NCBI GenBank assembly: GCA_035293965.1
Contig: DATGLW010000111.1
Location: 13,752 to 77,751, forward strand
From: DATGLW01 sp035293965
GTDB lineage: Bacteria; Actinomycetota; Acidimicrobiia; Acidimicrobiales; RAAP-2
Length of the DNA: 64,000 nt
Direction: 5' to 3'
In this document: one piece after another, positions 16,708 through 24,786 of the stretch
Position numbering within the stretch: position 1 is the first letter of the stretch
How the letters are laid out: each line of letters opens with the position of its first letter
Notes under the pieces: model-generated
Told to the model about the DNA's origin: nothing
Databases searched by the model: none
What the model saw: only the letters and a program-made list of their open reading frames with translations
Made by a program: the position numbers and the translations under genes

Positions 16708-17493
16708 GTGCGCGCCCCGCCCGAGCCCACCATCCGTGCTGCCAGGCTCCCGGTGGCCTCGGCAGCGGCCGAGCTCGCGGCACGCGACGCCGTGCTCGCC
16801 GGCCTGGTGGCGCGCCACGGCCCGCCCCCGGCGCGCCGGCCGGTGCCGGTGAGCAGGCGTTTCGCCGCCCTCGCCCGCGCCATCGTCTACCAGCAGCTCG
16901 CCGGGCGGGCGGCGTCGGCCATCCACGCCCGCCTCCTCGCCGCGCTCGAGGGGGAGCTGACGCCGGCCCGAGTCCTCGCCGCGCCCGACGAGGTCCTCGC
17001 CGGTGCCGGGCTGAGCGGAGCCAAGGCGGCCGCCCTGCGCGACCTTGCCGAGAAGGTGGCCACCGGCACCGTGGACCTCGGCCGGCTCGGCCGGCTCCCC
17101 GACGACGAGGTCGTCGCCCGGCTCGTGCAGGTCCGTGGCATCGGGACCTGGACGGCGGAGATGTTCCTCCTCGCCGCGCTCGGCCGCCGCGACGTCTGGC
17201 CGGTGGGCGACTACGGGGTGCGCGTCGGCTTCGCCCTGGCGTGGTCGCTGCCCGAGGTGCCCTCCCCGGCAGCGCTCCGTCCGCTCGGCGAGCCGTTCCG
17301 GCCCCTGCGCAGCCTCGTGGCCTGGTACTGCTGGCGGGCGGTCGAGTCGAGGACCGACGGGCGCGACCCGGGCGCGCTCGCAGGTCCGCGTCGCGGCGCC
17401 ACCCTCAGGGGCGACCGACGCCAGGGACCTCGACCCGGCACCGCTGCAGGTACCCGACCGCCTTCCCCGCCGCGTAGTCGCGCTGGGTCGTGA
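16708..17493 (+). CDS. DNA-3-methyladenine glycosylase II-like (AlkA/HhH-GPD)
   Basis: Base-excision repair glycosylase that removes alkylated purines. The helix-hairpin-helix and GPD signature are present: IVYQQLAGRAA near residue 55, then LVQVRGIGTWTAEMFLL and DVWPVGDYGVR, which contains the catalytic Asp. The 261-residue length is slightly long because the last 40 residues are a low-complexity Arg/Gly/Pro tail that overlaps the 3' end of the convergent SMP-30 gene by 89 bp. The GTG start 4 nt after the tldE stop implies cotranscription with tldDE. No N-terminal Ada domain. Confidence 0.88.
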   Translation: MRAPPEPTIRAARLPVASAAAELAARDAVLAGLVARHGPPPARRPVPVSRRFAALARAIVYQQLAGRAASAIHARLLAALEGELTPARVLAAPDEVLAGAGLSGAKAAALRDLAEKVATGTVDLGRLGRLPDDEVVARLVQVRGIGTWTAEMFLLAALGRRDVWPVGDYGVRVGFALAWSLPEVPSPAALRPLGEPFRPLRSLVAWYCWRAVESRTDGRDPGALAGPRRGATLRGDRRQGPRPGTAAGTRPPSPPRSRAGS

Positions 17494-18244
17494 CCGCCGA
17501 GCACAAGAACAGGGTGCGGCCGTCGGCGCCGCCCAGCGCACAGGCCATGGCCCACCGGTCGCCGACGGCCACCCGGTCGGCGACCGCGCCGCCCTCGCGC
17601 ACGCGCAGGAACTCGCCGGTGCGGTAGCAGGCGACCCACGCGGCTCCCTCCGCGTCGAGGCACAGCCCGTCGGGCGCCTTGCCCGGCAGGTCGGCCCACA
17701 CCCGGCGCCCGGACAGCCGTCCCTCCGGCGAGAGCTCGAAGGCGCTGATGCGCCCGGCGAACGTCTCGGCCACGAGCAGGGTGCGACCGTCAGGCGTGGC
17801 CGCCACCCCGTTGGGGAAGGCGAGCTCCTCGGCGGCCACCTCGGGCATCCGGCCGCGCTCGACGAGGAGCAGGGACCCGCCCGAGAAGCCTGGGCCGTAC
17901 GCGTCGAGGTACAGGCGTCCGTCGGGGTCGACGAACATGTCGTTGAGGTGCGACGCGAGCGGGCGGAGGTCGGCGAGCTCCTCGGCGCGGCCGCCGTCGA
18001 CGAGCACCACGCGCGACTGCGACATGGTCGCTGCCACCAGCTCACCGCCCGGCAGGAAGCCCAGCCCCGAGGGCTGGTCGAGGACGGCGACGACCTCGTG
18101 GGCGCCGTCCTCGCTCACGCGGTGGACGCCCCCGCCGAGCTGGTCGGCGAACCACAGCCATCCGTCGCGCCAGCGCGGGCCCTCGGGGAACGCCAGGCCC
18201 GGGATGTCGACGTCCACGAGCTCGTGCGGGTCGCTGTGCTCCAT
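17405..18244 (-). CDS. SMP-30/gluconolactonase-like beta-propeller hydrolase
   Basis: A 279-residue calcium-dependent lactonase-type six-bladed propeller (SMP-30/gluconolactonase/LRE family). FPEGPRWRDGWLWFADQ is the signature first blade with the metal-binding Glu; LNDMFVDPDGRLYLDAYG and FPNGVAATPDGRTLLVAETF are the blades with the conserved Asn/Asp ligands. Substrate is unknown; lactones of sugars or hydroxy acids are typical. The ATG is preceded 9 nt upstream by TAGCAT (18254-18259), so it probably has its own leaderless promoter overlapping the stop of the upstream oxidoreductase. Confidence 0.88.
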   Translation of the reverse strand: MEHSDPHELVDVDIPGLAFPEGPRWRDGWLWFADQLGGGVHRVSEDGAHEVVAVLDQPSGLGFLPGGELVAATMSQSRVVLVDGGRAEELADLRPLASHLNDMFVDPDGRLYLDAYGPGFSGGSLLLVERGRMPEVAAEELAFPNGVAATPDGRTLLVAETFAGRISAFELSPEGRLSGRRVWADLPGKAPDGLCLDAEGAAWVACYRTGEFLRVREGGAVADRVAVGDRWAMACALGGADGRTLFLCSAVTTQRDYAAGKAVGYLQRCRVEVPGVGRP

Positions 18245-18253
18245 GCGACGGCG

Positions 18254-18259
18254 ATGCTA
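18254..18259 (-). promoter_or_regulatory. -10 box of SMP-30 gene
   Basis: TAGCAT on the minus strand, 9 nt before the ATG at 18244, overlaps the stop codon of the upstream gene. Confidence 0.4.
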
Positions 18260-19261
18260 CGCGGGATCCGTGCCGCGCAGCGCCCCCCAGGCCTCGGCGA
18301 CGAGCTCGAAGGAGCGGACCCGGTCCTCGGCGTCGAACACCCGCGTGGTGACCATGAGCTCGTCCGCCCCCGTGCGTGCCTGCAGTGCCGCCAGCCCCTC
18401 GACCACCATGGCCGGGTCGCCGATCAGCTGGGTGGCCCGGACCGAGTCGACGAGCGCCCGCTCGGATGGCGAGTAGTCGTAGCGAGCGGCCTGCTCGGGA
18501 GACGGCAGCGGCGCCGGGCGTCCTGTCCGGAGCCACACGGTCGCGAGGGCCGACGGACCCGACAGCCATGCCGCCTCTTCGGGGCTCGGGGCGCACAGCA
18601 CGCTCACCGCCACGAGCACCCGCGGCTCGGCGCACATCGGCGAGGGCCTGAAGGCAGCCCGGTAGCGGGCGAGGGCCGGCTCGAGGTACTGGGGGCTGAA
18701 GTGGTAGGCGAACGCGTAGGGAAGGCCGAGCAACCCTGCCAGGTGGGCGCCGAACACGCTCGACCCGAGCATCCACAGCTCCGGGAGGTTGCCCTGGCCG
18801 GGCACGGCGAGCGGCTGGTCGCCCGCACCCGTGAAGTACCCGACGAGCTCGACGACGTCGTCGGGGAATTGCTCGGGGTCGTTGCGGCGCAGCGCAGCCG
18901 CCGTGCGCGGATCGGTCCCCGGGGCGCGCCCGAGACCGAGGTCGATGCGGCCCGGGTACAGCGCCTCGAGCGTGCCGAACTGCTCGGCCACCACGAGGGG
19001 GGCGTGGTTCGGCAGCATCACCCCGCCCGAGCCCAGCCGGAGGGTGGTCGTGGACGCGGCGAGGTGTGCGAGCAGGACCGCCGGGGCCGAGCTGGCCACC
19101 GACGGCATGCCGTGGTGCTCGGCCACCCACAGCCGGTGGTACCCGAGGGCCTCGGCGGCGCGGGCGAGCTCGGTCGTCTCCCACAGCGCCTGCGAGGCGG
19201 AGGACCCCTCGGCGACGGTGGCGAGGTCGAGGACCGACAGCGGGACCGGCGGCATGGCCAT
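18257..19261 (-). CDS. LLM-class flavin-dependent oxidoreductase (MsnO8-like)
   Basis: A 334-residue bacterial-luciferase-like monooxygenase, probably FMN- or F420-dependent. The N-terminal strand motif VPLSVLDLATVAEG, then YHRLWVAEHHGMPSVASSAP, LRLGSGGVMLPNHAPLVVAEQF and LYPGRIDLGLGRAPG, are the hallmarks of this subgroup. The substrate cannot be told from sequence. The ATG at 19261 lies exactly where transcription from a TACCGT -10 would begin (leaderless); a second ATG six bases in is possible. It is divergent from the M20 peptidase, with only 22 bp between the two starts. Confidence 0.88.
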   Translation of the reverse strand: MAMPPVPLSVLDLATVAEGSSASQALWETTELARAAEALGYHRLWVAEHHGMPSVASSAPAVLLAHLAASTTTLRLGSGGVMLPNHAPLVVAEQFGTLEALYPGRIDLGLGRAPGTDPRTAAALRRNDPEQFPDDVVELVGYFTGAGDQPLAVPGQGNLPELWMLGSSVFGAHLAGLLGLPYAFAYHFSPQYLEPALARYRAAFRPSPMCAEPRVLVAVSVLCAPSPEEAAWLSGPSALATVWLRTGRPAPLPSPEQAARYDYSPSERALVDSVRATQLIGDPAMVVEGLAALQARTGADELMVTTRVFDAEDRVRSFELVAEAWGALRGTDPA

Positions 19262-19267
19262 CGGCAA

Positions 19268-19276
19268 CGGTAACGT
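19268..19276. promoter_or_regulatory. Overlapping divergent -10 boxes
   Basis: ACGGTAACGT carries TAACGT on the plus strand (19271-19276) and TACCGT on the minus strand (19268-19273). Each ends 7 nt before a start codon: GTG 19284 on plus and ATG 19261 on minus. This looks like one symmetrical promoter firing both ways into leaderless messages. Confidence 0.55.
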
Positions 19277-19283
19277 GCCGCCG

Positions 19284-20831
19284 GTGGAGCGGGCAGCGAT
19301 CGGCGAGCTGTGGCGCCGCGAGATCGTGCCCGCCCTGCGCGAGTACGTGCGCATCCCCTGCCTCTCCCCCGCCTTCGACCCCGGCTGGGCTGCCCGGGGC
19401 GAGATCGAGCGCGCCGCCCTGTTCCTCCGGGACTGGTGCCGGGCCCAGCCGCTGCCCGGCCTGCGGGCCGAGGTGCACCGGCTGCCCGGTCGCACCCCGG
19501 CCCTGGTGGTCGACGTGCCCGCGTCAGGGGGCGCCGGCCCGGGAGGCGCCGACCCAGGCGATGCCGGCCCGGGTGATGCCCAGACAGGGGGCGCCGGCCC
19601 GGGAGGCGTCCAGTCAGGGGGCGCCGGTCCGGGGGGCACCGGTCCGGGGGGTGCCGAGGGCACGGTGCTCGTCTACGGCCACCTCGACAAGCAGCCGCCC
19701 TTCGAGGGCTGGCGACAGGGCCTCGGCCCCTTCGAGCCCGTCGTCGAGGGAGACCGCCTCTACGGCCGGGGTGCGGCCGACGACGGCTACGCGGTCTTCG
19801 CCGCCATCGGCGCCCTCGAACTGCTCGGCAGCCCCCGGCCCCGCGTGGTGGTGCTGGTCGAGGCGAGCGAAGAGAGCGGCAGCCCCGACCTCGAGGCGCA
19901 CCTCGACGCGCTGGCCGACGTCGTCGGGGTCCCTCGCCTCGTCATCTGCCTCGACTCGGGCTGCCTCACCTACGACCGCATCTGGACCACCAGCTCGCTG
20001 CGGGGCAACGTCGTGGCCACGGTGCGGGTCGACGTCCTCGAAGAGGGCGTCCACAGCGGCCTGGCAGGGGGGATCGTGCCCTGCTCGTTCCGCGTGCTGC
20101 GCCAGTTGCTCGACCGGATCGAGGACCCGGCCACGGGCGAGGTGCGCCTGCCCCAGGCGCACGGTCCGAGCGGCGCGGGTGCCCTGGTCGGCACCGCCGT
20201 GGCGGGGGCCGGTCCGCGCCACGCCAGCGCCGGTACCGGCACCGGCACCGGCCTGCCCCCGGTCGCGCTCCCGGTCGTGCCCGGTCTCCGGCTGGCGGGC
20301 GCCACCCCCGCCGAGCAGCTGGCGCGCCGGGCGTGGGAGCCTGCGCTGGCGGTGACCGGGGCGGCCGGCCTGCCCGACCCGGCCGCGGCGGGCAACGTGC
20401 TGCGGCCGTCCACGACGATCAAGCTGTCGCTGCGCCTCGCCCCGACCGCCCGCGCCCGCGAGGCTGCCGACGCCCTCGTGGCTGTGCTCGGTGCCGACCC
20501 GCCCGACGGGGCGCGCGTGACGGTGCAGGTCGAGACCCCGGCCGACGGCTGGGTGGCGCCGGTGCCCGAGCCCTGGGTGGCCGACGCCCTCGACCGGGCG
20601 TCGCACGAGGCCTTCGGGGCCCCAGCCGCCTCCTATGGCGAGGGAGGGACGATCCCGTTCCTCGCCTCGCTCGGCCGTCGCTTCCCGGGCACCCAGCTCG
20701 TGGCCACCGGTGTCCTTGGTCCCCAGAGCAACGCCCACGGCCCGAACGAGTTCCTGCACCTTCCCATGGGCCAGGCGGTGACCGGTGCCGTCGGGCACCT
20801 GGTGGCAGCCGCGGCGCGCTCGATAGGGTAA
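19284..20831 (+). CDS. M20-family metallopeptidase
   Basis: A 515-residue M20 (ArgE/DapE/CPG2) dizinc hydrolase, probably a dipeptidase or carboxypeptidase in the cytosol. Metal ligands are visible: LVYGHLDKQPPFEGW (His, Asp), YGRGAADDGYAVF (bridging Asp), EASEESGSPDL (catalytic Glu and ligand), CLDSG and the late HGPNEFLHLPM. A Gly/Ala/Pro pentapeptide repeat (GGAGP units, about residues 83-125) is inserted before the first ligand, and a GTGTGTG stretch lies later. I chose the GTG at 19284 because of its distance from the TAACGT -10; GTG 19275 is in frame. No signal peptide. Confidence 0.88.
   Translation: MERAAIGELWRREIVPALREYVRIPCLSPAFDPGWAARGEIERAALFLRDWCRAQPLPGLRAEVHRLPGRTPALVVDVPASGGAGPGGADPGDAGPGDAQTGGAGPGGVQSGGAGPGGTGPGGAEGTVLVYGHLDKQPPFEGWRQGLGPFEPVVEGDRLYGRGAADDGYAVFAAIGALELLGSPRPRVVVLVEASEESGSPDLEAHLDALADVVGVPRLVICLDSGCLTYDRIWTTSSLRGNVVATVRVDVLEEGVHSGLAGGIVPCSFRVLRQLLDRIEDPATGEVRLPQAHGPSGAGALVGTAVAGAGPRHASAGTGTGTGLPPVALPVVPGLRLAGATPAEQLARRAWEPALAVTGAAGLPDPAAAGNVLRPSTTIKLSLRLAPTARAREAADALVAVLGADPPDGARVTVQVETPADGWVAPVPEPWVADALDRASHEAFGAPAASYGEGGTIPFLASLGRRFPGTQLVATGVLGPQSNAHGPNEFLHLPMGQAVTGAVGHLVAAAARSIG
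19537..19660. repeat. 15-bp in-frame tandem repeats inside M20 gene
   Basis: Units of GGCGCCGGCCCGGGA and variants, about eight copies, encode GGAGP/GDAGP pentapeptides. The period is a multiple of three, so copy-number change would keep the frame. Confidence 0.7.
20824..20829 (+). promoter_or_regulatory. -10 box of dienelactone hydrolase gene
   Basis: TAGGGT overlaps the M20 stop codon and ends 9 nt before the ATG at 20839. Confidence 0.35.
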
Positions 20832-20838
20832 GTGCCCG

Positions 20839-21561
20839 ATGACCAGCGCTTCGGCCAATCTCACCATCGACACCGACGACGGCCCGATGCCTGCCTACGA
20901 GGCGTCGACCAAGGGCGAGCCCAGGGGCGGGATCGTCGTGATCCAAGAGGCGTTCGGGGTGACCTCCCACATCGAGGACGTCGCCCGGCGCCTTGCCGAT
21001 GCCGGCTGGCACGCGGTGGCCCCGTCCCTCTTCCACCGCCAGGGCTCCCCCGTGTTCGACTACGACGACCTCGCCTCGGTCATGCCGGCGATGCAGCAGC
21101 TCACGGCAGCGCACGTCGAAACGGACGTGACGGCGGCGTTCGACTACCTCGACTCCATCGGCTTCGGCCCGTCGCGCACCGGCATCGTCGGCTTCTGCAT
21201 GGGTGGCACCGTCACCTTCGTGGCGGCCACCCTCCGGCCGGTGGGCGCGGCGGTGACCTTCTACGGCGGCGGGGTACGCCAGGGACGCTTCGGGCTCCCG
21301 GGCCTCATCGACCTGGCACCCTCGCTCCAGACGCCCTGGCTGGGGCTGTTCGGCGATCTCGACAAGAGCATCCCCGTCGAGGACGTCGAGGCGTTGCGCG
21401 CAGCGACCGCAGCCGTGGCGATCGACACCGAGATCGTGCGCTACCCCGACGCCGACCACGGCTTCCACTGCAACGACCGCCCGGCCGTCTTCAACCCCCA
21501 CGCCGCCGCCGACGCCTGGCACCGAACGCTGACCTGGTTCGACGACCACCTCGCGGGCTGA
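20839..21561 (+). CDS. Dienelactone hydrolase family protein
   Basis: A 240-residue alpha/beta hydrolase of the DLH family. The nucleophile is Cys in GFCMGG (about residue 120), the acid Asp lies in GDLDKSIP (about 173) and the His in ADHGFHCN (about 205), so the triad is complete. IVVIQEAFGVTSHIED is the usual oxyanion-hole/Glu segment. Typical members open lactones made during aromatic ring degradation; the true substrate here is unknown. It starts 7 nt after the M20 stop, so it can be cotranscribed with it or use its own -10. It converges with the HDAC-like gene across a repeat-filled gap. Confidence 0.9.
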   Translation: MTSASANLTIDTDDGPMPAYEASTKGEPRGGIVVIQEAFGVTSHIEDVARRLADAGWHAVAPSLFHRQGSPVFDYDDLASVMPAMQQLTAAHVETDVTAAFDYLDSIGFGPSRTGIVGFCMGGTVTFVAATLRPVGAAVTFYGGGVRQGRFGLPGLIDLAPSLQTPWLGLFGDLDKSIPVEDVEALRAATAAVAIDTEIVRYPDADHGFHCNDRPAVFNPHAAADAWHRTLTWFDDHLAG

Positions 21562-21591
21562 CCTGCCCGAACCACTGCGGGGGGGACCGCG

Positions 21592-21724
21592 GCCGGCGGG
21601 CGCGCACGTGCGTGGCCCGCTGCCGGGTGGACAGCAGCCGGCGGGCGCGGACGTGCGTGGCGCGCTGCCGGGTGGGCAGCAGCCGGCGGGCGCGGACGTG
21701 CGTGGCGCCATGTGCCGGGTCACC
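21592..21724. repeat. 45-bp tandem repeat, about 2.9 copies
   Basis: Units start at 21592, 21637 and 21682 with GCCGGCGGGCGCG and end CCGGGTGG-CAGCA; the last is truncated. The array fills the gap between two convergent genes and has no spacers. Confidence 0.8.
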
Positions 21725-21759
21725 CCCGGACCACAGCCGGCGCTCGTCGGTGCCCCGCG

Positions 21760-22776
21760 TCAGGCGAGGGCGCGGACGCGGTCGACCGACTCGGCGTAGC
21801 CCTCCCGCACCGTCTCGATGACGTCCATGCCGGGGCCGCCCGAGGTGGGCAGCTCCGGCTCGCACCGGGCACCGAGCAGCGCGCCGAGCGTCGCCTCGAC
21901 CGAGCCGCGAAGGGCCCGCAGGTCGTAGCCCCCCTCGAGGAACACCGCCACGCGGCCGGGGGCCGGGGCGAAGTGGCCGACGATGCGGGCCAGCTCGGCG
22001 AAATCGCCAGCCGACAGGGCGAAGTCGGCCAGCGGGTCCGCCCGGTGGCCGTCGAAGCCGGCCGACACGAGCACCCAGGTCGGCCCGAAGCCCGCCACCA
22101 CGGGCGCCGCCAGCTCCTCATACGCGCGCCGCACCACGTCACCCGTCGTGCCAGGGGGCAACGGGACGTTGAGCGTCAACCCCGGTGCCTGCGCGCCCCC
22201 GACCTCCTGGGGGCGGCCCGTCCCGGGGTAGAGGGGCCACTGGTGCGTCGACACGTACAGGACCCGGGGGTCGTTCCAGAAGATCGCCTGGGTGCCGTTG
22301 CCGTGATGGACGTCCCAGTCGACGACGAGCACCCGCTCCCCTCTGGCCGCCAACGTGGCGGCCGCCACTGCCACGTTGTTGACCAGGCAGAAGCCCATCC
22401 CCCGGTCGGCCAGCGCGTGGTGGCCGGGCGGCCGTGCGGCCACGAAGGCCACCCCGGTGCCGAGGCGTTCGAGCTCCGCCACGGCTGCCAGCCCGGCACC
22501 GGCCGCCCGCCTGGCGGCCTCCCACGACGAGGGCGTGAGGTAGGTGTCGGCATCGAGCTGCCCCGGGGGTGACGCTGCCAGCTTCTCGAGGTACCCCCGA
22601 TCGTGCACCAGCGCCAGGGTGGCCAGGTCGACGTCGACCGGCGCCACCAGGCGCAGCTGATCGCCGAGGGCGAGATCGTGCACGCCCGCCATCGCCGCCG
22701 CCACCCGGGCGGGGCGTTCGGGGTGGTCGGCGCGGGCATGCCCGTCGGCACCCACCGGCCCCCCGACGACGAGCAC
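21760..22776 (-). CDS. Histone-deacetylase-family (AcuC-like) deacetylase
   Basis: A 338-residue class II-type zinc amidohydrolase that removes acetyl groups from lysine, polyamines or small molecules. The active site is complete: ARPPGHHAL (two catalytic His), DWDVHHGNGTQ (zinc Asp and His), STHQWPLYPGTG, SAGFDGHRADPL (second zinc Asp) and LEGGYD. The GTG at 22776 lies 2 nt after the DoxX stop, with no better in-frame start near the conserved N-terminus. It is the last gene of a minus-strand operon with CoA-transferase, amidohydrolase and DoxX genes; acetyl-CoA-linked acetylation control is possible (inference). Confidence 0.9.
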   Translation of the reverse strand: MLVVGGPVGADGHARADHPERPARVAAAMAGVHDLALGDQLRLVAPVDVDLATLALVHDRGYLEKLAASPPGQLDADTYLTPSSWEAARRAAGAGLAAVAELERLGTGVAFVAARPPGHHALADRGMGFCLVNNVAVAAATLAARGERVLVVDWDVHHGNGTQAIFWNDPRVLYVSTHQWPLYPGTGRPQEVGGAQAPGLTLNVPLPPGTTGDVVRRAYEELAAPVVAGFGPTWVLVSAGFDGHRADPLADFALSAGDFAELARIVGHFAPAPGRVAVFLEGGYDLRALRGSVEATLGALLGARCEPELPTSGGPGMDVIETVREGYAESVDRVRALA

Positions 22777-22778
22777 GC

Positions 22779-23378
22779 TCAGCTCGCCGCCTCCTCCACG
22801 GACGATGGCCCAGGGGTGGCGGCCGCGGCCGCTGGCTCGGCCGGTGCCGGCGGCGCGGCGGCTGGTTGGTCCTTGGGCTCGGGGCGGTAGCAGGCAGCCA
22901 GCAGCGCGGCGGCGTTGACGAGCCCGGCCCCGGCCGTCGCGAGGGCCACCTTCGGCCCGGTCGGTCGCCGCCGACCGAGCAGGTGGTCGAGCGACCAGCG
23001 CCCGTTGCCAAGTCCGGCCAGGGCCGTGGCCGCCGCCCCGACCACGGCCACGTACTCCCAGCCGCCCTTGAAGACGAAGAAGCCCTTCCCCCGGTGGTCG
23101 GTGGCCGCCGCCGTGGCCATCAGGCCCACGACCGCCATGTTGGGAAGGGGCCCGAGGGCACCGAGGGCAAGGAGGGTGCCCGAGCCGATCTCGGTGGCGG
23201 CAGCCAGCCTGGCGTGGAGCCACGCCGGGCGGAGGCCGAGCCCGGCGAACCAGCGCTGGGTCCCCTCGATCCCGCCCTTCCCGAAGAGCTTGTTGCACCC
23301 GTGGGCGACCAGCATCGGCCCGATGGCGAGTCGCAACGTGAGCGCTGCGAAGTCACGGTCGTTCCTCTTCCCCTTCAT
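22779..23378 (-). CDS. DoxX-family membrane protein
   Basis: A 199-residue DoxX-type inner-membrane protein with four predicted membrane segments: about residues 10-30 (LRLAIGPMLVAHGCNKLFG), 55-75, 78-95 and 110-130. A Pro/Ala-rich cytoplasmic tail of about 60 residues follows. DoxX proteins are linked to redox homeostasis or quinone-dependent oxidoreductases; the exact role is unknown. The ATG at 23378 overlaps the amidohydrolase stop by 26 bp, and only 2 nt separate its stop from the next start. Confidence 0.82.
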   Translation of the reverse strand: MKGKRNDRDFAALTLRLAIGPMLVAHGCNKLFGKGGIEGTQRWFAGLGLRPAWLHARLAAATEIGSGTLLALGALGPLPNMAVVGLMATAAATDHRGKGFFVFKGGWEYVAVVGAAATALAGLGNGRWSLDHLLGRRRPTGPKVALATAGAGLVNAAALLAACYRPEPKDQPAAAPPAPAEPAAAAATPGPSSVEEAAS

Positions 23379-24786
23379 GCCCCCACGTTCTACTCTCCTG
23401 GCCGCCGGCGCGAAACACGAGCCGCCCGGCCACGATCGTGGCCGCGACCCCTACCTTGTCGCCCGGGTCGAGGAGGCACAGGTCGCCGGGCGCCCCGACC
23501 GTCACGGTGCGCCGGCGTCCCGGGGCGTCGGCCGGCCCGAGGAACAGCCCGACCGCCGCATCGAAGGGCACCGCTTCGTCACCTCCGAGCAGCGCGCCCG
23601 ACGCCGTGGTGCGGGTGACCGCGGCCCGCACCGCCACCCAGGGGTCGAGGGGACCGAAGGGGGCGTCGGTCCCAGCGGCCAGCGGCACACCGGCGTCGGC
23701 CAGCGACCGGCAGCGGTAGAGGTCGCCGCGCTCGGCCGGGTCGACGTCTGCCAGGTAGCGGTCACCGCGCTCGGCCACGAAGGCGGGGTTGGTGACCACG
23801 GTCAGGCCGAGACGCACGATGGCTCCCACGAGCGCCGCCGGCACCACCGAGGCGTGCTCGACCCGGTCGCCAGGCCGGGCGCCGGCTTCGTCGAACGCCT
23901 GGAGGGCGACGACCAGCTGGAGGGCGGTCACGCAATGCACGGCCACGGGCAGCCCGGACCCGTGGGCCCGTCGCACCTCGGCCGCCAGGTCGGTCGGGGT
24001 CGGGATGGTGTCGTCGTCGAGCAGGACCTTCACCGGGCCGCGGGTGACCATCGGGTGCGCCGGGACGTCGACCCCGGGCGGGCACATCACGCACAGGCGC
24101 TGGCAGATCTCGCCCGACTCGACCAGCGACACGAGGTCGCGCACCTCCTCGTGGCCCAGGCCGGCAGTCGCCTCGGTGAGCCCGGTCACCCCCCGGGCGG
24201 CTGCCTCGGCACTGAGGGCCTCGATCCCGACGGGCAGGCGGGGCACCCGCTCGCCGAGCCACCGGTCGAGCCGGAACAGCCGCCCGTCGGGCCGGCCGTC
24301 GGCACCGCGCTCCACGCCGGCGAGGCTCCCGAGCGCCGGGTCGTCGAGCCCGACCTGGCGGGCTGCGAGCGAGTTCAGGACCCAGAGGGCCCCGGTCCGG
24401 TGCTGCACCCGGACCGGCCGGTCGGCCACCATGGCGTCGAGGGCCCACCGATCGAGCGGTCCGGCGACCGACTCGTGGTAGCCCACGGCCCTGACCCACC
24501 CCCCCGGCGGCACCCGGGCAGCTGCCGCAGCCAGGCGCGCTGCCATCGCCGGCCGGTCCGTGACCTCGGGAGGACCGACCACGACCGAGGACCGGGCGGC
24601 GGCTGCCGACCGCAGGTGCAGATGGTGGTCGTGGAGGCCCGGCAAGAGGGCCCCGCCGCCGGCGGCGACGACCGCCTCGCCCCGGCGGGGCTCGAGGCGT
24701 GGGGCCACCGCTGCCACCCTGCCGCCGGCCACGCGCACGTCGACCCGGGCCGCCCCCACGAGCGCATCCACGACGAGGAGGCTCAT
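23353..24786 (-). CDS. Amidohydrolase (YtcJ-like, metal-dependent hydrolase)
   Basis: A 477-residue amidohydrolase-superfamily TIM barrel. Metal-binding motifs are PGLHDHHLHL (about residue 50), AVHCVTALQ, VEHAS and GTDAPFGPLDP near the C-terminus. The arrangement resembles amidohydrolase family 3/YtcJ, which act on amides or carbamates of unknown identity. The start ATG at 24786 overlaps the CoA-transferase stop as ATGA, so it is translationally coupled. An in-frame upstream start is possible but would run into the preceding gene. Confidence 0.85.
   Translation of the reverse strand: MSLLVVDALVGAARVDVRVAGGRVAAVAPRLEPRRGEAVVAAGGGALLPGLHDHHLHLRSAAAARSSVVVGPPEVTDRPAMAARLAAAAARVPPGGWVRAVGYHESVAGPLDRWALDAMVADRPVRVQHRTGALWVLNSLAARQVGLDDPALGSLAGVERGADGRPDGRLFRLDRWLGERVPRLPVGIEALSAEAAARGVTGLTEATAGLGHEEVRDLVSLVESGEICQRLCVMCPPGVDVPAHPMVTRGPVKVLLDDDTIPTPTDLAAEVRRAHGSGLPVAVHCVTALQLVVALQAFDEAGARPGDRVEHASVVPAALVGAIVRLGLTVVTNPAFVAERGDRYLADVDPAERGDLYRCRSLADAGVPLAAGTDAPFGPLDPWVAVRAAVTRTTASGALLGGDEAVPFDAAVGLFLGPADAPGRRRTVTVGAPGDLCLLDPGDKVGVAATIVAGRLVFRAGGQESRTWGHEGEEERP

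Noticed and set aside
21592..21724. CRISPR array
   Set aside because: The 45-bp units are head to tail without unique spacers.
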